From assembly GCA_903848275.1 (NCBI GenBank), contig CAINGB010000043.1, positions 1 through 41,298 on the forward strand: a stretch of 41,298 nucleotides of DNA, given 5' to 3'. Within the stretch, counting starts at the first letter, position 1. Each line of letters opens with the position of its first letter. The notes beneath the pieces are model-generated. The model did no database searches, was not told the DNA's origin, and saw nothing but the letters and a program-made list of their open reading frames with translations. The stretch is from Candidatus Uhrbacteria bacterium. Lineage in GTDB: Bacteria; Patescibacteriota; Patescibacteriia; UBA9934. Position numbers and translations under genes: made by a program. Of the stretch, positions 6,334-14,574 are shown in pieces.

Positions 6334-9300
6334 ATGAAGGGCTTTACTTACGATCAGTACAGTAGCGGTAAGACGGGCAAGGATGTGTCGAAGTCAACTG
6401 ACGGTTTGGTCTTGACCAAGCTGGCGGTTGAATTGCTCAGGGAAGTTGGCGACTACAAGGTGTCGGCCTTCCTGCGGTTGGCTTTGCAGCACACGGAGTG
6501 CTTCACCTTTGATGAGTTGGTGGAGGTTTTGTTCGAAGAAGACAAGTGGCTTGGTATGGACTTGAAAGACACAGTGTCTGTGGTGAGCAAGCACTTGCCA
6601 CTTGGCAATAAGATCGATCCGCCGGGCATCATTCAGGTGCTGAAGGCGGCTGGTCTGACTGTGGGCCAGGGCTACCACGCGAGCAACGATTTGCAACGAG
6701 TCATGTCGCCCGCCGACAGGGTTCGAGCCGAGGCTGGGTACTTGAACAAGATCTACCGCCGCGGATCTCTCATGACGTCAGATCTGGAAGAAGATTTGGC
6801 GGACAATCTGGTTTCGCCGGCGTCGTTGCCGCTACTCGAGCAGTTGGTGCGACCGGCTGTGCAAGACAGGCCGGTGGGTAGTATTAGCAAGCCGTTGTTG
6901 CAGGCAACTTGTCAGAAGTATGGGCTGGTGCTGACCGGGGATGGCGACTTTACGTTGGCCGGTTTGTTGCGTGACCAGTTGGATTACTTGTGTCGTATTT
7001 GTGGTAAGCCGCCGCTCGAGGTAGCGGCGATCAATGTTGACCGAGCGCGGGTCCAGTTGAAGAGGGCGCAGGGTACGGTCAATCAGGCCAAAGGCCATGA
7101 GTTGGCCGCCGCTCGTGATGCGGTCAAGAAATTGGCGACGACGCTGTTGCAAGCTGAGGAACGTCAGCGCACGGTCCAGGCTGAAGAGGCGGCGAAGCCT
7201 CAAGTCCCGACGGGAAATTCGGCCAAGTTGACGGTGAGCAAGGTGGACATGGAGACGCTAGTCACCAAGGTTCAGCAAGCGAGTCAGACGTTGGCTACGA
7301 TGTTGGCTGAGGTTGGTTGGCCTGCTGGTTTGTTGCCGCGGACTTTGGTGGTTGACCTGGTGTCGGCGCTGAAGACCAAGGATATGAGCGCGACATTGAT
7401 TGTCAACCAGATGATGAGCAATGGGTTGACGCGGTTGCCACGTAGCGAAGGCTTGCCGCTGGTTCTGCGTTTGGGAGAAACGCCGCAGTCTGAGGCTAGG
7501 CTCGCGTTGACCAAGCGCGAGATTGAGAAGATGGCCCAGGCGTTTCTGGATACTGATGATCGCGTGATTCACCATCTGCAGTACATTCTGCGGTACGAGC
7601 CTGACACGGTTATTGGGGACGGGTTGCGTGAGTTGCTCGGACCGGTCAAGTCGGCTAGGCAAGTGGCGGCGCGGCAACGAGCGGCGGAAGAAGCTGAGCT
7701 GGCGGAACGCGAACGACAGGAGGCGGAAACGGCAGTAGTAGTTGTGCCGACGCCGACGGTCAAGATCAAGACTGTGCGGATGGCAAAACCAGCCAAGCCG
7801 TTGGTGGTGCTCAAGAGTGAAGTAGTTGTACCGACGGTGGCTGAAAAGCCGCCGGAGGACCCGCAACGAGTGGTCAAGGGATCGCGTATTGGGGCTGAGT
7901 TGCACCGTGCAAGTGGTTGGTTACTGCTGTCGCTTGAGGTACAGGGTTGGCCAACTGGGGTGCTGCTTGGCTCGTGCTTGCTCGAGTTGGTCAAGCAGAT
8001 TTTGCCAAAAGCGCCGTACCCGGAGGTGATCGTCAACAATTTGGCAGGGCATGGCTTTACTGGCCTCTTCACTCGCAAGGGCAAGGAGTCGATCTTGCGA
8101 CGTTTGGTGGTGACGGTTGATACCAGCGAATCGTCCAATGTTGTAGTGCCGCTCATTTTGGCGCGAGCTGAGATTGACGCACTCGCGGCGCGGATGGTGG
8201 CCGATACGGTGAAGTGGCAGGCCGGCTTGGAACACATCAAGCGGTTCGCGCCGCATGCACTGCAGGTTGTGGTTGAGGTCGAGCCGGCGGTGGAAGCCGT
8301 GGTGGAAGCCGTGGTGGAGACCGAGGTTGTGATCGAGGCGGTGACGGAGGGTGAGGCGGTAGTAGTTGAGTCGACGGTTGAAGAGACTGTCGAGTTGGTT
8401 GCTGCTGCGCTCGAAGAAGTTCCTGCCGAGCTGGTGCCTGTGGCCAGTGCGGTGCTTGAAGAAACAACTGTTCCTGAGGAGGAAGAAGTCATGAGTGAGA
8501 ACGTGAACGAAGTGTCGGCGCGAACGGTGCGTTGTTCGCCGGTGGCGGCGGAGTGTCACCGGGTGGCTGGCGTGTTGCTCGAATGGTTGAAGCCGCACGG
8601 TTGGCCAGATGCAATCGTGACGAGTACCGTCATGCAGAAGGTGGTCCTATTGGTGCGACCTGACAATCGCTACCCCGGAGTTGTCATCAACAACGAGATG
8701 GTTGCCAGGGGTTTGACGCCCTTGTTCTACCGTGGTGGTCGCCAGTCGGTCTTCAGGCGAGATTTGGTGACATTTGACACGGAGAGTGTGACCGTGAGGT
8801 TGCAGCCTCGAATCGTGCCTGACGAGGATGTACGGGCGTTGGCTGAGTCTTTGTGGGCTGACAAGGCGTGGTGGGATTCCACGTTTGACTATCTGCGGAA
8901 GTGGGTACCGCAGGTGATGGCCAGCAGCGAGGTGGTGATTGGGGAAGCTGAACCGATTGTTGGAGTGGAACCTGTTACGGCGCCGTCGTCAGTGATGGAG
9001 GCCGTGTCGGAGCCAGTACACTTTGATCTGCCCACCGAACCACTGGTCATCGAGGAAGAGCAGGTGGTGGTGGTCGAGCTTGAAGCCCCGACGGTTGTGG
9101 AGGTTGAGGCTGCCAGTGTGCCGGTGGTTGAGGCTTCGCTCGTGCCCGCTGAAGCGCCGGAGAGTGAGGAGCGGCGGCTGTTCCAGCAGATGATCGAGGC
9201 CATCAATGAGCAACGTCGAGTACGTGCACAGGAATGGCAACGTCGGCAAGATGAGGTGGCAGAGAAGTTGCGTGAAGCTGAAGAACTGAAGTTGGCGTTG

Positions 9301-9387
9301 ACCACTTGGGAGCTGAGCAACGAAAAGCAGATGAATCGTGAACTTGAGAAGATGCTGCACCTGCGGGCGCTGCTGAAGCTGTCGTAA
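6334..9387 (+). CDS. Uncharacterised protein, long paralogue with three GWP repeats
   Basis: The product has 1017 residues and no family that I recognise. Residues about 20-225 match the N-domain of the 479-residue paralogue. A charged helical stretch (about 233-290) follows. Three copies of a repeat of about 115 residues come next, marked by GWP at 328-330, 538-540 and 756-758. Copies 2 and 3 share P-x-V-I/V-x-NN, then GL/GFT-L-F and a RR-L-V-T-x-D-T ending. The copies are joined by long Val/Glu/Ala/Pro-rich acidic linkers. The last 80 residues form a coiled coil ending in LTTWELSNEKQM...HLRALLKLS, shared with the paralogue. There is no signal peptide or membrane segment, so it is probably cytoplasmic. 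The ATG at 6334 has AAGGAG 7 bases upstream. Alternating folded repeats and linkers suggest a multivalent binding scaffold (inference). Confidence 0.9.
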   Translation: MKGFTYDQYSSGKTGKDVSKSTDGLVLTKLAVELLREVGDYKVSAFLRLALQHTECFTFDELVEVLFEEDKWLGMDLKDTVSVVSKHLPLGNKIDPPGIIQVLKAAGLTVGQGYHASNDLQRVMSPADRVRAEAGYLNKIYRRGSLMTSDLEEDLADNLVSPASLPLLEQLVRPAVQDRPVGSISKPLLQATCQKYGLVLTGDGDFTLAGLLRDQLDYLCRICGKPPLEVAAINVDRARVQLKRAQGTVNQAKGHELAAARDAVKKLATTLLQAEERQRTVQAEEAAKPQVPTGNSAKLTVSKVDMETLVTKVQQASQTLATMLAEVGWPAGLLPRTLVVDLVSALKTKDMSATLIVNQMMSNGLTRLPRSEGLPLVLRLGETPQSEARLALTKREIEKMAQAFLDTDDRVIHHLQYILRYEPDTVIGDGLRELLGPVKSARQVAARQRAAEEAELAERERQEAETAVVVVPTPTVKIKTVRMAKPAKPLVVLKSEVVVPTVAEKPPEDPQRVVKGSRIGAELHRASGWLLLSLEVQGWPTGVLLGSCLLELVKQILPKAPYPEVIVNNLAGHGFTGLFTRKGKESILRRLVVTVDTSESSNVVVPLILARAEIDALAARMVADTVKWQAGLEHIKRFAPHALQVVVEVEPAVEAVVEAVVETEVVIEAVTEGEAVVVESTVEETVELVAAALEEVPAELVPVASAVLEETTVPEEEEVMSENVNEVSARTVRCSPVAAECHRVAGVLLEWLKPHGWPDAIVTSTVMQKVVLLVRPDNRYPGVVINNEMVARGLTPLFYRGGRQSVFRRDLVTFDTESVTVRLQPRIVPDEDVRALAESLWADKAWWDSTFDYLRKWVPQVMASSEVVIGEAEPIVGVEPVTAPSSVMEAVSEPVHFDLPTEPLVIEEEQVVVVELEAPTVVEVEAASVPVVEASLVPAEAPESEERRLFQQMIEAINEQRRVRAQEWQRRQDEVAEKLREAEELKLALTTWELSNEKQMNRELEKMLHLRALLKLS
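8477..8493 (+). promoter_or_regulatory. Internal Shine-Dalgarno and in-frame ATG inside the 1017-residue gene
   Basis: AGGAGG at 8477-8482 stands 8 bases before an in-frame ATG at 8491 (codon 720, reading M-S-E-N). Initiation there would give a 298-residue product with the third GWP repeat and the coiled coil, a layout like the last part of the short paralogue. The AGGAGG also encodes glutamates of the acidic linker, so it could be a coincidence of codon choice. Confidence 0.35.
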
Positions 9388-9408
9388 AGTCCCGCGCGGC
9401 GGGCAACT

Positions 9409-9449
9409 GGGACCAGATGTGTGTAAATGCATCTGGTCCCGATTTTTTT
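9409..9449 (+). terminator. Intrinsic terminator after the 1017-residue protein gene
   Basis: A perfect 11-bp stem (GGGACCAGATG at 9409-9419, CATCTGGTCCC at 9430-9440) with a 10-base loop is followed by GATTTTTTT. Confidence 0.95.
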
Positions 9450-9461
9450 AAGAGACTATTG

Positions 9462-9470
9462 TGATATACT
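9462..9470 (+). promoter_or_regulatory. Extended -10 element of the SIMPL gene
   Basis: TGATATACT matches TGnTATAAT except for one base. It lies just after the upstream terminator and 28 bases before the ATG at 9499. Confidence 0.6.
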
Positions 9471-9498
9471 GGTATCATTAGCAGTAATTATATTTTTT

Positions 9499-10287
9499 AT
9501 GGCACTCGAAAAACAAACAAGTTTTTGGCCAGAGTGGAGGAGTAATAAACTGTTTACGCTCTTGTTAGCGATTGCGTTAGTGTACGGAATCGTCTGGTTG
9601 TTTGTGCAGATTGAGAAGACGTTTGTGGAAATTGATCAGGTCGGAGTAGCGGACCAGGCGCCGGCGACTATTACGGTTATGGGTGAAGGCAAGGCCTCAC
9701 AGGTACCAGACGAAGCTAAGGTCGATTTGAGTATTACCTCAACTGGCGCCACGAGTAACGAGGCGCAAGACGCTAACAGCGTGGCGATGAATGCGCTCTT
9801 GGCGAAGATGAAGAGTTTGGGCTTGGCGGATGCTGATTTGCAGACATCACAGTACAATTTGTCACAAACGTATGATTATAACGTCAGCCCAGCTAAAGTA
9901 ACCGGCTATCAGGCGACTCAGAGTTTGACGGTAACCATGCATGATACGAGTTTGGCGGATAAGGTTTTGACGGCCGCTGGTGACTTGGGTGTAACTAATA
10001 TTGGCAATGTGGCTTTGACGGTGAGTGATACAACTAAGGTGACTAGCGATGCTCGTCAGTTGGCGATCACGAAGGCTCAAGTACAGGCAGCTAGTATCGC
10101 CAATGCGCTTGGTAAAAAGGTTGGTACGGTAGTCAGTTATAATGAGTCAACCGGTGGCAGTCCATATCCATTTTATAATGTTGGTATGATGGCGGACAAG
10201 GCAGTTGGCGGTGGGCCATCACCTGAGATTGCCGTTGGCTCGAATGAGTCGGTAGTTGATGTGACGATTACTTACAGTTTGAAATAA
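9499..10287 (+). CDS. SIMPL (DUF541) domain membrane-anchored protein
   Basis: The 262-residue protein has one N-terminal membrane segment (about residues 18-38, LFTLLLAIALVYGIVWLFVQ) and then a SIMPL/DUF541 domain. The domain is recognised from ITVMGEGKASQVPDEAKVDLSI, the following Asn/Ala-rich helix, SQYNLSQTYDYN, GYQATQSLTVTMHD and the C-terminal VVDVTITYSLK. Family members are periplasmic or extracytoplasmic and include stress-related proteins; a biochemical role is not established. The ATG at 9499 suits the promoter at 9462; an upstream in-frame start at 9427 would begin inside the preceding terminator and is unlikely. It ends 11 bases before eno and may be co-transcribed with it. Confidence 0.85.
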   Translation: MALEKQTSFWPEWRSNKLFTLLLAIALVYGIVWLFVQIEKTFVEIDQVGVADQAPATITVMGEGKASQVPDEAKVDLSITSTGATSNEAQDANSVAMNALLAKMKSLGLADADLQTSQYNLSQTYDYNVSPAKVTGYQATQSLTVTMHDTSLADKVLTAAGDLGVTNIGNVALTVSDTTKVTSDARQLAITKAQVQAASIANALGKKVGTVVSYNESTGGSPYPFYNVGMMADKAVGGGPSPEIAVGSNESVVDVTITYSLK

Positions 10288-10298
10288 ATCTTCCTTAT

Positions 10299-11564
10299 AT
10301 GAAAGAGAGGATCGAGGGCATTCATGCTCATGAGATTCTCGATTCGCGGGGTAATCCGACGCTTAATGTGACGGTTACTTTAAAAGATGGCACTCGGGGG
10401 TCCGCCTCGGTGCCATCTGGCGCATCGACGGGGATCCATGAAGCTTTGGAGTTACGTGACGGCGATCCAACGCGGTATCGCGGACTTGGTGTGCGTAAGG
10501 CGGTCAAGAACGTGAACGTGAAGATTGCTAAGGCGCTGTATGGACATGACGTATTTGATCAACGAGGAATTGACGACACCATGCGGATACTTGATGGCAG
10601 TGTGAACAAACATAAGTTAGGGGCGAATGCGATGTTGGGCGTCTCTTTGGCTTGCGTGCATGCAGCAGCTAAGCGAGTTGACTTGCCGTTGTATGAGTAT
10701 TTGCGGCAGGCGTTTGATCTGTCCTACAAGGGTTACAAATTGCCGACGCCGTTCATGAATGTGTTTAATGGTGGACGTCATGCTGACACTAATTTGGACA
10801 TGCAGGAGTTTATTATTATTCCGCATGGTTTTGCTCGTTATTCGCGGAAGGTGCAAGCTGGGAGTGAAATATTTCATGCGCTGGGCGACGTGTTGCATGC
10901 CGCTGGCATGGATACTGATGTCGGTAATGAAGGTGGTTATGCGCCCAACGTCGGCAAGACTGAGAGCGCGCTTGAGTATTTGACTAAGGCGGTCAAGAAA
11001 GCCGGCTATAAGTTGGGCAAAGAGGTGGGGTTTGGCATTGACGTGGCGGCTAGTGAATTCTTTGACGAGAAGAAGGGGATTTATGCGCTCAAGACCGACA
11101 GACGGAAACTGACGGGGGAGGAGATGATTGATTTGTATGAGATGTGGATGAAGAAATATCCGCTGTTGTCCGTGGAAGATGGATTAGCGGAAGATGCCTG
11201 GGAGGACTGGGCTGAATTAACTAAGAGGCTCGGTAAGAAGATGTTGCTCGTTGGCGATGATTTGTTTGTGACGAATGTGGAGCGAGTGCAGCGGGGAATT
11301 GAGGAGAAGGTGGCCAACGCCGTGCTGATCAAGCCGAACCAGATTGGGACACTTTCCGAAACAATTGATACGATTTTGCTGGCGCAGGCTAATGGCTACA
11401 AGATTGTTATTTCCCACCGTTCGGGCGAGACTTGTGACACGACGATTGCTGATCTTGCCGTTGCTGTGAACGCTGAGTACATTAAAAGTGGTGCGCCTTC
11501 GCGGTCAGAAAGATTGGCGAAGTATAATAGGTTGTTGGAGATTGAAGAGGAGTTGTTGGGTTAG
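10299..11564 (+). CDS. eno: Enolase
   Basis: Enolase dehydrates 2-phosphoglycerate to phosphoenolpyruvate. All main signatures are present: SRGNPT near residue 17, GASTGIHEALELRDGD (mobile loop), NGGRHADTNLDMQEF, DVGNEGGYAPN with the acid-base glutamate near 210, and the metal ligands in FGIDVAASEFF, SVEDGLAEDAW and VGDDLFVTN. The catalytic lysine is in LIKPNQIGTLSETI near 345, with VISHRSGET and the C-terminal GAPSRSERLAKYN after it. Length (421) is normal. With gapA and pgk it gives three of the five lower-glycolysis enzymes in this window. No obvious promoter lies in the 11-base gap after the SIMPL gene. An intergenic repeat element begins 2 bases after the stop. Confidence 0.98.
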   Translation: MKERIEGIHAHEILDSRGNPTLNVTVTLKDGTRGSASVPSGASTGIHEALELRDGDPTRYRGLGVRKAVKNVNVKIAKALYGHDVFDQRGIDDTMRILDGSVNKHKLGANAMLGVSLACVHAAAKRVDLPLYEYLRQAFDLSYKGYKLPTPFMNVFNGGRHADTNLDMQEFIIIPHGFARYSRKVQAGSEIFHALGDVLHAAGMDTDVGNEGGYAPNVGKTESALEYLTKAVKKAGYKLGKEVGFGIDVAASEFFDEKKGIYALKTDRRKLTGEEMIDLYEMWMKKYPLLSVEDGLAEDAWEDWAELTKRLGKKMLLVGDDLFVTNVERVQRGIEEKVANAVLIKPNQIGTLSETIDTILLAQANGYKIVISHRSGETCDTTIADLAVAVNAEYIKSGAPSRSERLAKYNRLLEIEEELLG

Positions 11565-11566
11565 AG

Positions 11567-11778
11567 GCTCACACTCGTAGTTGTCGTGCTCTCCCACGCC
11601 TAGCTGCAGACACGACCGCCACATTTTTTAACTGAGTAGATTTTGGAATGGCGACCGGTCAATCTCCTAAAGCCCTACGTTACCTCGGGAGAGATTGACA
11701 CGGGCCGGTCTTGGCGTCGTTGTGTGAGAGCACGACAACCACTCGCTCCTAAAGGTCTCCGTCTGGCTAAAAAGTTTA
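11567..11778 (+). repeat. Structured intergenic repeat, copy 1 (variant core)
   Basis: The outer arms GTTGTCGTGCTCTC (11580-11593) and GAGAGCACGACAAC (11726-11739) are perfectly complementary. An inner pair GTCAATCTC / GAGATTGAC is also perfect. It shares CCTAGCTGCA, GGCGTCGT and the tail GTCTGGCTAAAAAGTTTA (11761-11778) with other copies, but its middle differs. It fills the whole gap between the convergent genes eno and dinB. Confidence 0.75.
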
Positions 11779-11783
11779 AGAGT

Positions 11784-13016
11784 TTACGTTTTATTCGCCA
11801 TAGCGAGGTGATCGTAGTGCCAACCAGAGGTACGTTCGAGGAATTTGGTCGAGACAGTGCTGGCGCGGTGCCAGGAGTTTTGGCCAAATTTTGTTTGGAC
11901 GACGTCGAGAGCGTGCACGACACGACTCATGCGACGATCTTTGCGGAAGAGTGATGTGGGAGGTTTGGTGGCTTTGAGGTCGCTAACGGAGATGCCGATT
12001 AAGCGCACGCCGCGGTGGAGATTAAGGCGAGGTGAGAGTAAGGCCCAGGCGTTTTGACTGATGGTGAGGCCGTCGTTGATGGGAATGTGCAAAAGTTTGG
12101 CGCAGCCGTCGCTGCCGAAGTCGCCGTAGCGAACGTAAACCGAGACGCGTGAAGCGACTAGATGTTGGCCACGCAAACGCCAGGCCACGCGATCGCACAT
12201 GGCGAGAAGGTTTTTCTTAACTTCGGGAATGGTGTGTAGATCATGAGGAAAAGTGTAGGAATGACCGATAGATTTCGGCGCTTCGTTGTCGTTTTCGAGA
12301 ACATCGGTGGCGAGACCGTGCGAGGCGTCGGCCAACCAAGAGCCCTGGCTTTTGAAGAGGTTAATGAGTTGAGTGCGAGGTAATTGGCGGAGCGTGGCGA
12401 CAGAAGTGACACCAAGTTCGGCTAACTTTTTTTCCGTGCTGCGACCGATACCGCAAAAGTCAGCGAGAGGACGGCTTTTAACAAAGTCTTCCACGTCAGC
12501 TGGACGGACAACGGTGAGGCCGTTTGGTTTAACGGATTCGGAGGCGAGTTTGGCGACCAGCTTGTTCGGGGCGATGCCGATGGAGACAGTACAAACAGAA
12601 CCGCAAGCGGCTTTGAGGTCGCGGCGGATCATGAGAGCTAGTATGCTGGCGCCAAAGTAGTTGCCAGCACCACTAGTTACGTCGATAAATACTTCATCGG
12701 TACTGAATTGTTCGACGGCGTCAGCGTATTTGTGGCAGACTGTTAAGAAGCGTTCGGTAATTTCGCTATATTTTTGGGGGTCGCCGGGAATAATAATAAG
12801 TTCGGGGCAGATCTTTTTGGCTTCCCAGGTGGCCATGGCGGTTTTGACGCCACGGGCTTTGGCTTCGCGCGAAGCGGTAGTGACGACTGAGCGATGGATG
12901 TCGCCGCCAGCTTTGCCAGCAACTGCAATAGCTTTCCCGCGGAGATGGGGATTAGCTTGTTGCTCCACGCTAGCAAAGTAGCTATTGAAGTCGATGTGCA
13001 TGATAATCCGAGGCAT
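11784..13016 (-). CDS. dinB: Y-family DNA polymerase IV
   Basis: This is a translesion DNA polymerase, usually SOS-inducible. N-terminal IIMHIDFNSYFASVEQQ holds the first catalytic aspartate and the steric-gate region. VEQFSTDEVFIDVT holds the second acidic cluster (usual form SxDE). CTVSIGIAPNKLVAKLASE-x-x-KPNGLTVV follows, then the helix-hairpin-helix FCGIGRSTEKKLAELGV. The C-terminal little-finger region is present (SIGHSYTFPHDL onward). About 410 residues, full length. ATG at 13016 gives the conserved start MPRIIMHIDF; an in-frame GTG at 13028 would add four residues. lexA lies upstream on the same strand, but the lexA-side palindrome is not repeated in front of dinB, and a repeat element separates it from the small genes. 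Confidence 0.95.
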   Translation of the reverse strand: MPRIIMHIDFNSYFASVEQQANPHLRGKAIAVAGKAGGDIHRSVVTTASREAKARGVKTAMATWEAKKICPELIIIPGDPQKYSEITERFLTVCHKYADAVEQFSTDEVFIDVTSGAGNYFGASILALMIRRDLKAACGSVCTVSIGIAPNKLVAKLASESVKPNGLTVVRPADVEDFVKSRPLADFCGIGRSTEKKLAELGVTSVATLRQLPRTQLINLFKSQGSWLADASHGLATDVLENDNEAPKSIGHSYTFPHDLHTIPEVKKNLLAMCDRVAWRLRGQHLVASRVSVYVRYGDFGSDGCAKLLHIPINDGLTISQNAWALLSPRLNLHRGVRLIGISVSDLKATKPPTSLFRKDRRMSRVVHALDVVQTKFGQNSWHRASTVSTKFLERTSGWHYDHLAMANKT

Positions 13017-13096
13017 ACTGAGAACCACTACCCGTTATTTGAGGGAGGAGGTCAAATAAACATAAGTAGATGGGTCTCGACATGACTCCGATATTT

Positions 13097-13293
13097 GTCG
13101 CTCGCAACTGTCGTATCTCCTGATTCGGCCAAGGCTCGGGGTGCGAAAGTTCGTCGGGTCCTGCCGCTTGGCCACCCTCCTGGGTGCTCACTAGGCGTTC
13201 CGCGCCCAGCGGGGGACCTGGCTCGCGTCACCCGACTACAAGAGGTTAGGCCTGCCCCTCGCTACTTGGCCTTTCGTGCTGCTAAAAAGTTTA
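13097..13293 (+). repeat. Structured intergenic repeat, copy 2 (type II core)
   Basis: It starts GTCGCTCGCAACTG and ends GCTAAAAAGTTTA (13281-13293). The core contains GTCGGGT (13153-13159) pairing with ACCCGAC (13230-13236), and CTGGGTGC (13180-13187) pairing with GCGCCCAG (13202-13209). The core closely matches copy 5 (27218-27413). An outer stem like that of other copies is not evident, so this copy may be decayed. Confidence 0.75.
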
Positions 13294-13341
13294 GAAGGTT
13301 AGGTAGTCAGAAAGTCTTGTTCGAGGGTAGAGGAGGTGAGG

Positions 13342-13587
13342 TTATTCGGCATAGAATTCGGTTATGTGCCAAGTTAGATTTTCTGTGTCGAAGCGGAGTT
13401 TCATGAAGTTTGTGTCGTCGGAAACGGAGAAGTAAAAGAGACGTTTTTGGCCTTCGCGGGCGCTGTGCACGAGATTGACATGAGGGATGGGGTAATGGCG
13501 ATTGTTCCAGAAGATACTAGTTGGTTTGACACGTGGGCCGTTGAAGTCGACGGTGACGGCAATAGGATCGTTAAGGAATTCATGCAT
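13342..13587 (-). CDS. Small uncharacterised protein (81 residues)
   Basis: I do not recognise a named family. The product is soluble and looks like a compact beta-rich domain: VTVDFNGPRVKPTSIFWNNRHYPI, VHSAREGQKRLFYFSVSDD and MKLRFDTENLTWHITEFY. Regular alternation of aromatic and charged residues, and an ending on a conserved-looking Trp and Tyr, argue that it is a real protein rather than a chance frame. No membrane segment. It starts two bases after the stop of the Arg-rich small ORF (13590-13757), and lexA lies further upstream on the same strand, so it may be read from the lexA side. Confidence 0.65.
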   Translation of the reverse strand: MHEFLNDPIAVTVDFNGPRVKPTSIFWNNRHYPIPHVNLVHSAREGQKRLFYFSVSDDTNFMKLRFDTENLTWHITEFYAE

Positions 13588-13589
13588 AG

Positions 13590-13757
13590 CTAGGTGGTCA
13601 GAAGTCGCAATGGCATGAGGGCGCGGAGTTGAGCGCGGAATTTCCGGAGAGAGATGCGGAGACGGAGACGAAGCTTGAGGGAATTGAGGGAGCGGGTTAT
13701 GCGACGGGTGCGATAAGCAAGCGTCACGTTGTAGTGACGGAGTGTTAAATTATTCAT
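13590..13757 (-). CDS. Possible small Arg-rich protein (55 residues)
   Basis: An ATG-to-TAG frame gives M-N-N-L-T-L-R-H-Y-N followed by a highly basic helix with alternating Leu and Arg (for example LRLRLRISLRKFRAQLRAL). It fills the space between lexA and the 81-residue gene, with two bases to the latter's start. The ATG is preceded by an AT-rich stretch (ATAATTAAATAAATC) that could hold a -10 element. It could be a real basic peptide binding nucleic acid, or non-coding sequence; codon choice is CG-rich and gives no clear support. Nothing else was found in this interval. Confidence 0.4.
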   Translation of the reverse strand: MNNLTLRHYNVTLAYRTRRITRSLNSLKLRLRLRISLRKFRAQLRALMPLRLLTT

Positions 13758-13803
13758 AATTGATTTATTTAATTATGGATGGGGCCTCCCTCCGTGTCAC
13801 CCA

Positions 13804-14436
13804 TTAAATAGTGCCGAACTTGCGAATAACGGCGCGCACGATGCCTTGAATGTTGAGGTCACCTTTGATGATGATAGGTTTCATGGTGCTGTTGGCGGGC
13901 TGGAGACGGATGTAATTTTCTTCCCGGTAGAAGCGTTTGAGTGTGGCATAAGCATTGTCGAGTAAAGCGACGACAATGTCGCCATTTTTAGGTGAATGAT
14001 TGCGTTCGATAATTACGTAGTCGCCGTCAAAGATGCCGTCTTCGATCATGGAACGTCCTTTGACTTTGAGCACGTAGGAATTCAGGGCGTCGGTGACGAA
14101 GTCGGCGGGTACGGCAAAGGCTTCATGCTCTTCGATAGCTTCGATTGGTACACCGGCGGTGATGAGGCCAGCGAGAGGTAACATGATAGCCATGGGGGAG
14201 AGAGGTTCAGTCTCCACGACTTCGATAGAGCGGGCGGCGCCGTTCTCACCGGTGTTGATGATGCCTTTTTCGCACAGGGCTTTAATGTGCTGGTGGACGG
14301 TGGCGGGGGACGATAGCCCAAGGACATCCGCAATCTCACGGTAGGACGGCGTGTAGCCTTGATCCTGCACGAACTTTTCGATGCAAGAAAGTACTTCACG
14401 TTGTTTTTTGGTGATTGATGGAAGACGAGGGCTCAT
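13804..14436 (-). CDS. lexA: LexA repressor, self-cleaving SOS regulator
   Basis: The 210-residue protein has an N-terminal winged helix (TKKQREVLSCIEKFVQDQG, then YREIADVLGLSSPATVHQHIKAL) and a C-terminal S24 peptidase domain. The autocleavage site is the Ala-Gly of LITAGVPIEA. The catalytic serine is in KGRSMIEDGIFDGD, and the lysine is in ALLDNAYATLKRFYRE. All catalytic elements are intact. ATG at 14436 begins MSPRLPSITKKQREVL, as in other LexA proteins; a longer frame to 14514 runs into the palindrome and is unlikely. A candidate -10 (TATAGA, plus-strand 14447-14452) lies 10 bases before the ATG. The palindrome at 14485-14527, between lexA and metK, is a plausible autoregulatory operator. 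Confidence 0.96.
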   Translation of the reverse strand: MSPRLPSITKKQREVLSCIEKFVQDQGYTPSYREIADVLGLSSPATVHQHIKALCEKGIINTGENGAARSIEVVETEPLSPMAIMLPLAGLITAGVPIEAIEEHEAFAVPADFVTDALNSYVLKVKGRSMIEDGIFDGDYVIIERNHSPKNGDIVVALLDNAYATLKRFYREENYIRLQPANSTMKPIIIKGDLNIQGIVRAVIRKFGTI

Positions 14437-14484
14437 ATGGAAGCATTCTATAACGAACAAAAACCGAACGCAATGTCCGGCTGG

Positions 14485-14527
14485 GGATAAGTGGTCTACA
14501 TTCAATGTATACATTGAATGTAGACCA
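14485..14527. promoter_or_regulatory. Palindromic putative operator between lexA and metK
   Basis: Positions 14492-14527 are a perfect 36-bp palindrome. Its centre is two abutting near-palindromes, TACATTCAATGTA and TACATTGAATGTA. The 43 bases from 14485 to 14527 are identical to sequence at 35199-35241 in front of tmk. It lies upstream of both divergent genes. Binding by LexA is inferred from position only. The left flank TGGGGATAA is one base off a DnaA box. Confidence 0.6.
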
Positions 14528-14574
14528 AAAATGATGCTTGTCCAGTAAGCAAAAATAGCCTAAGATTCAAATGT

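Noticed and set aside
7569-8598. Long minus-strand frames opposite the 1017-residue gene
   Set aside because: They encode Ser/Thr- or His/Arg-rich low-complexity strings mirrored from the Val/Glu linkers; no start signals or domains.
11643-11954. Plus-strand frame across repeat copy 1 and the dinB 3' end
   Set aside because: It reads through a structured repeat and antisense to dinB; no recognisable protein features.
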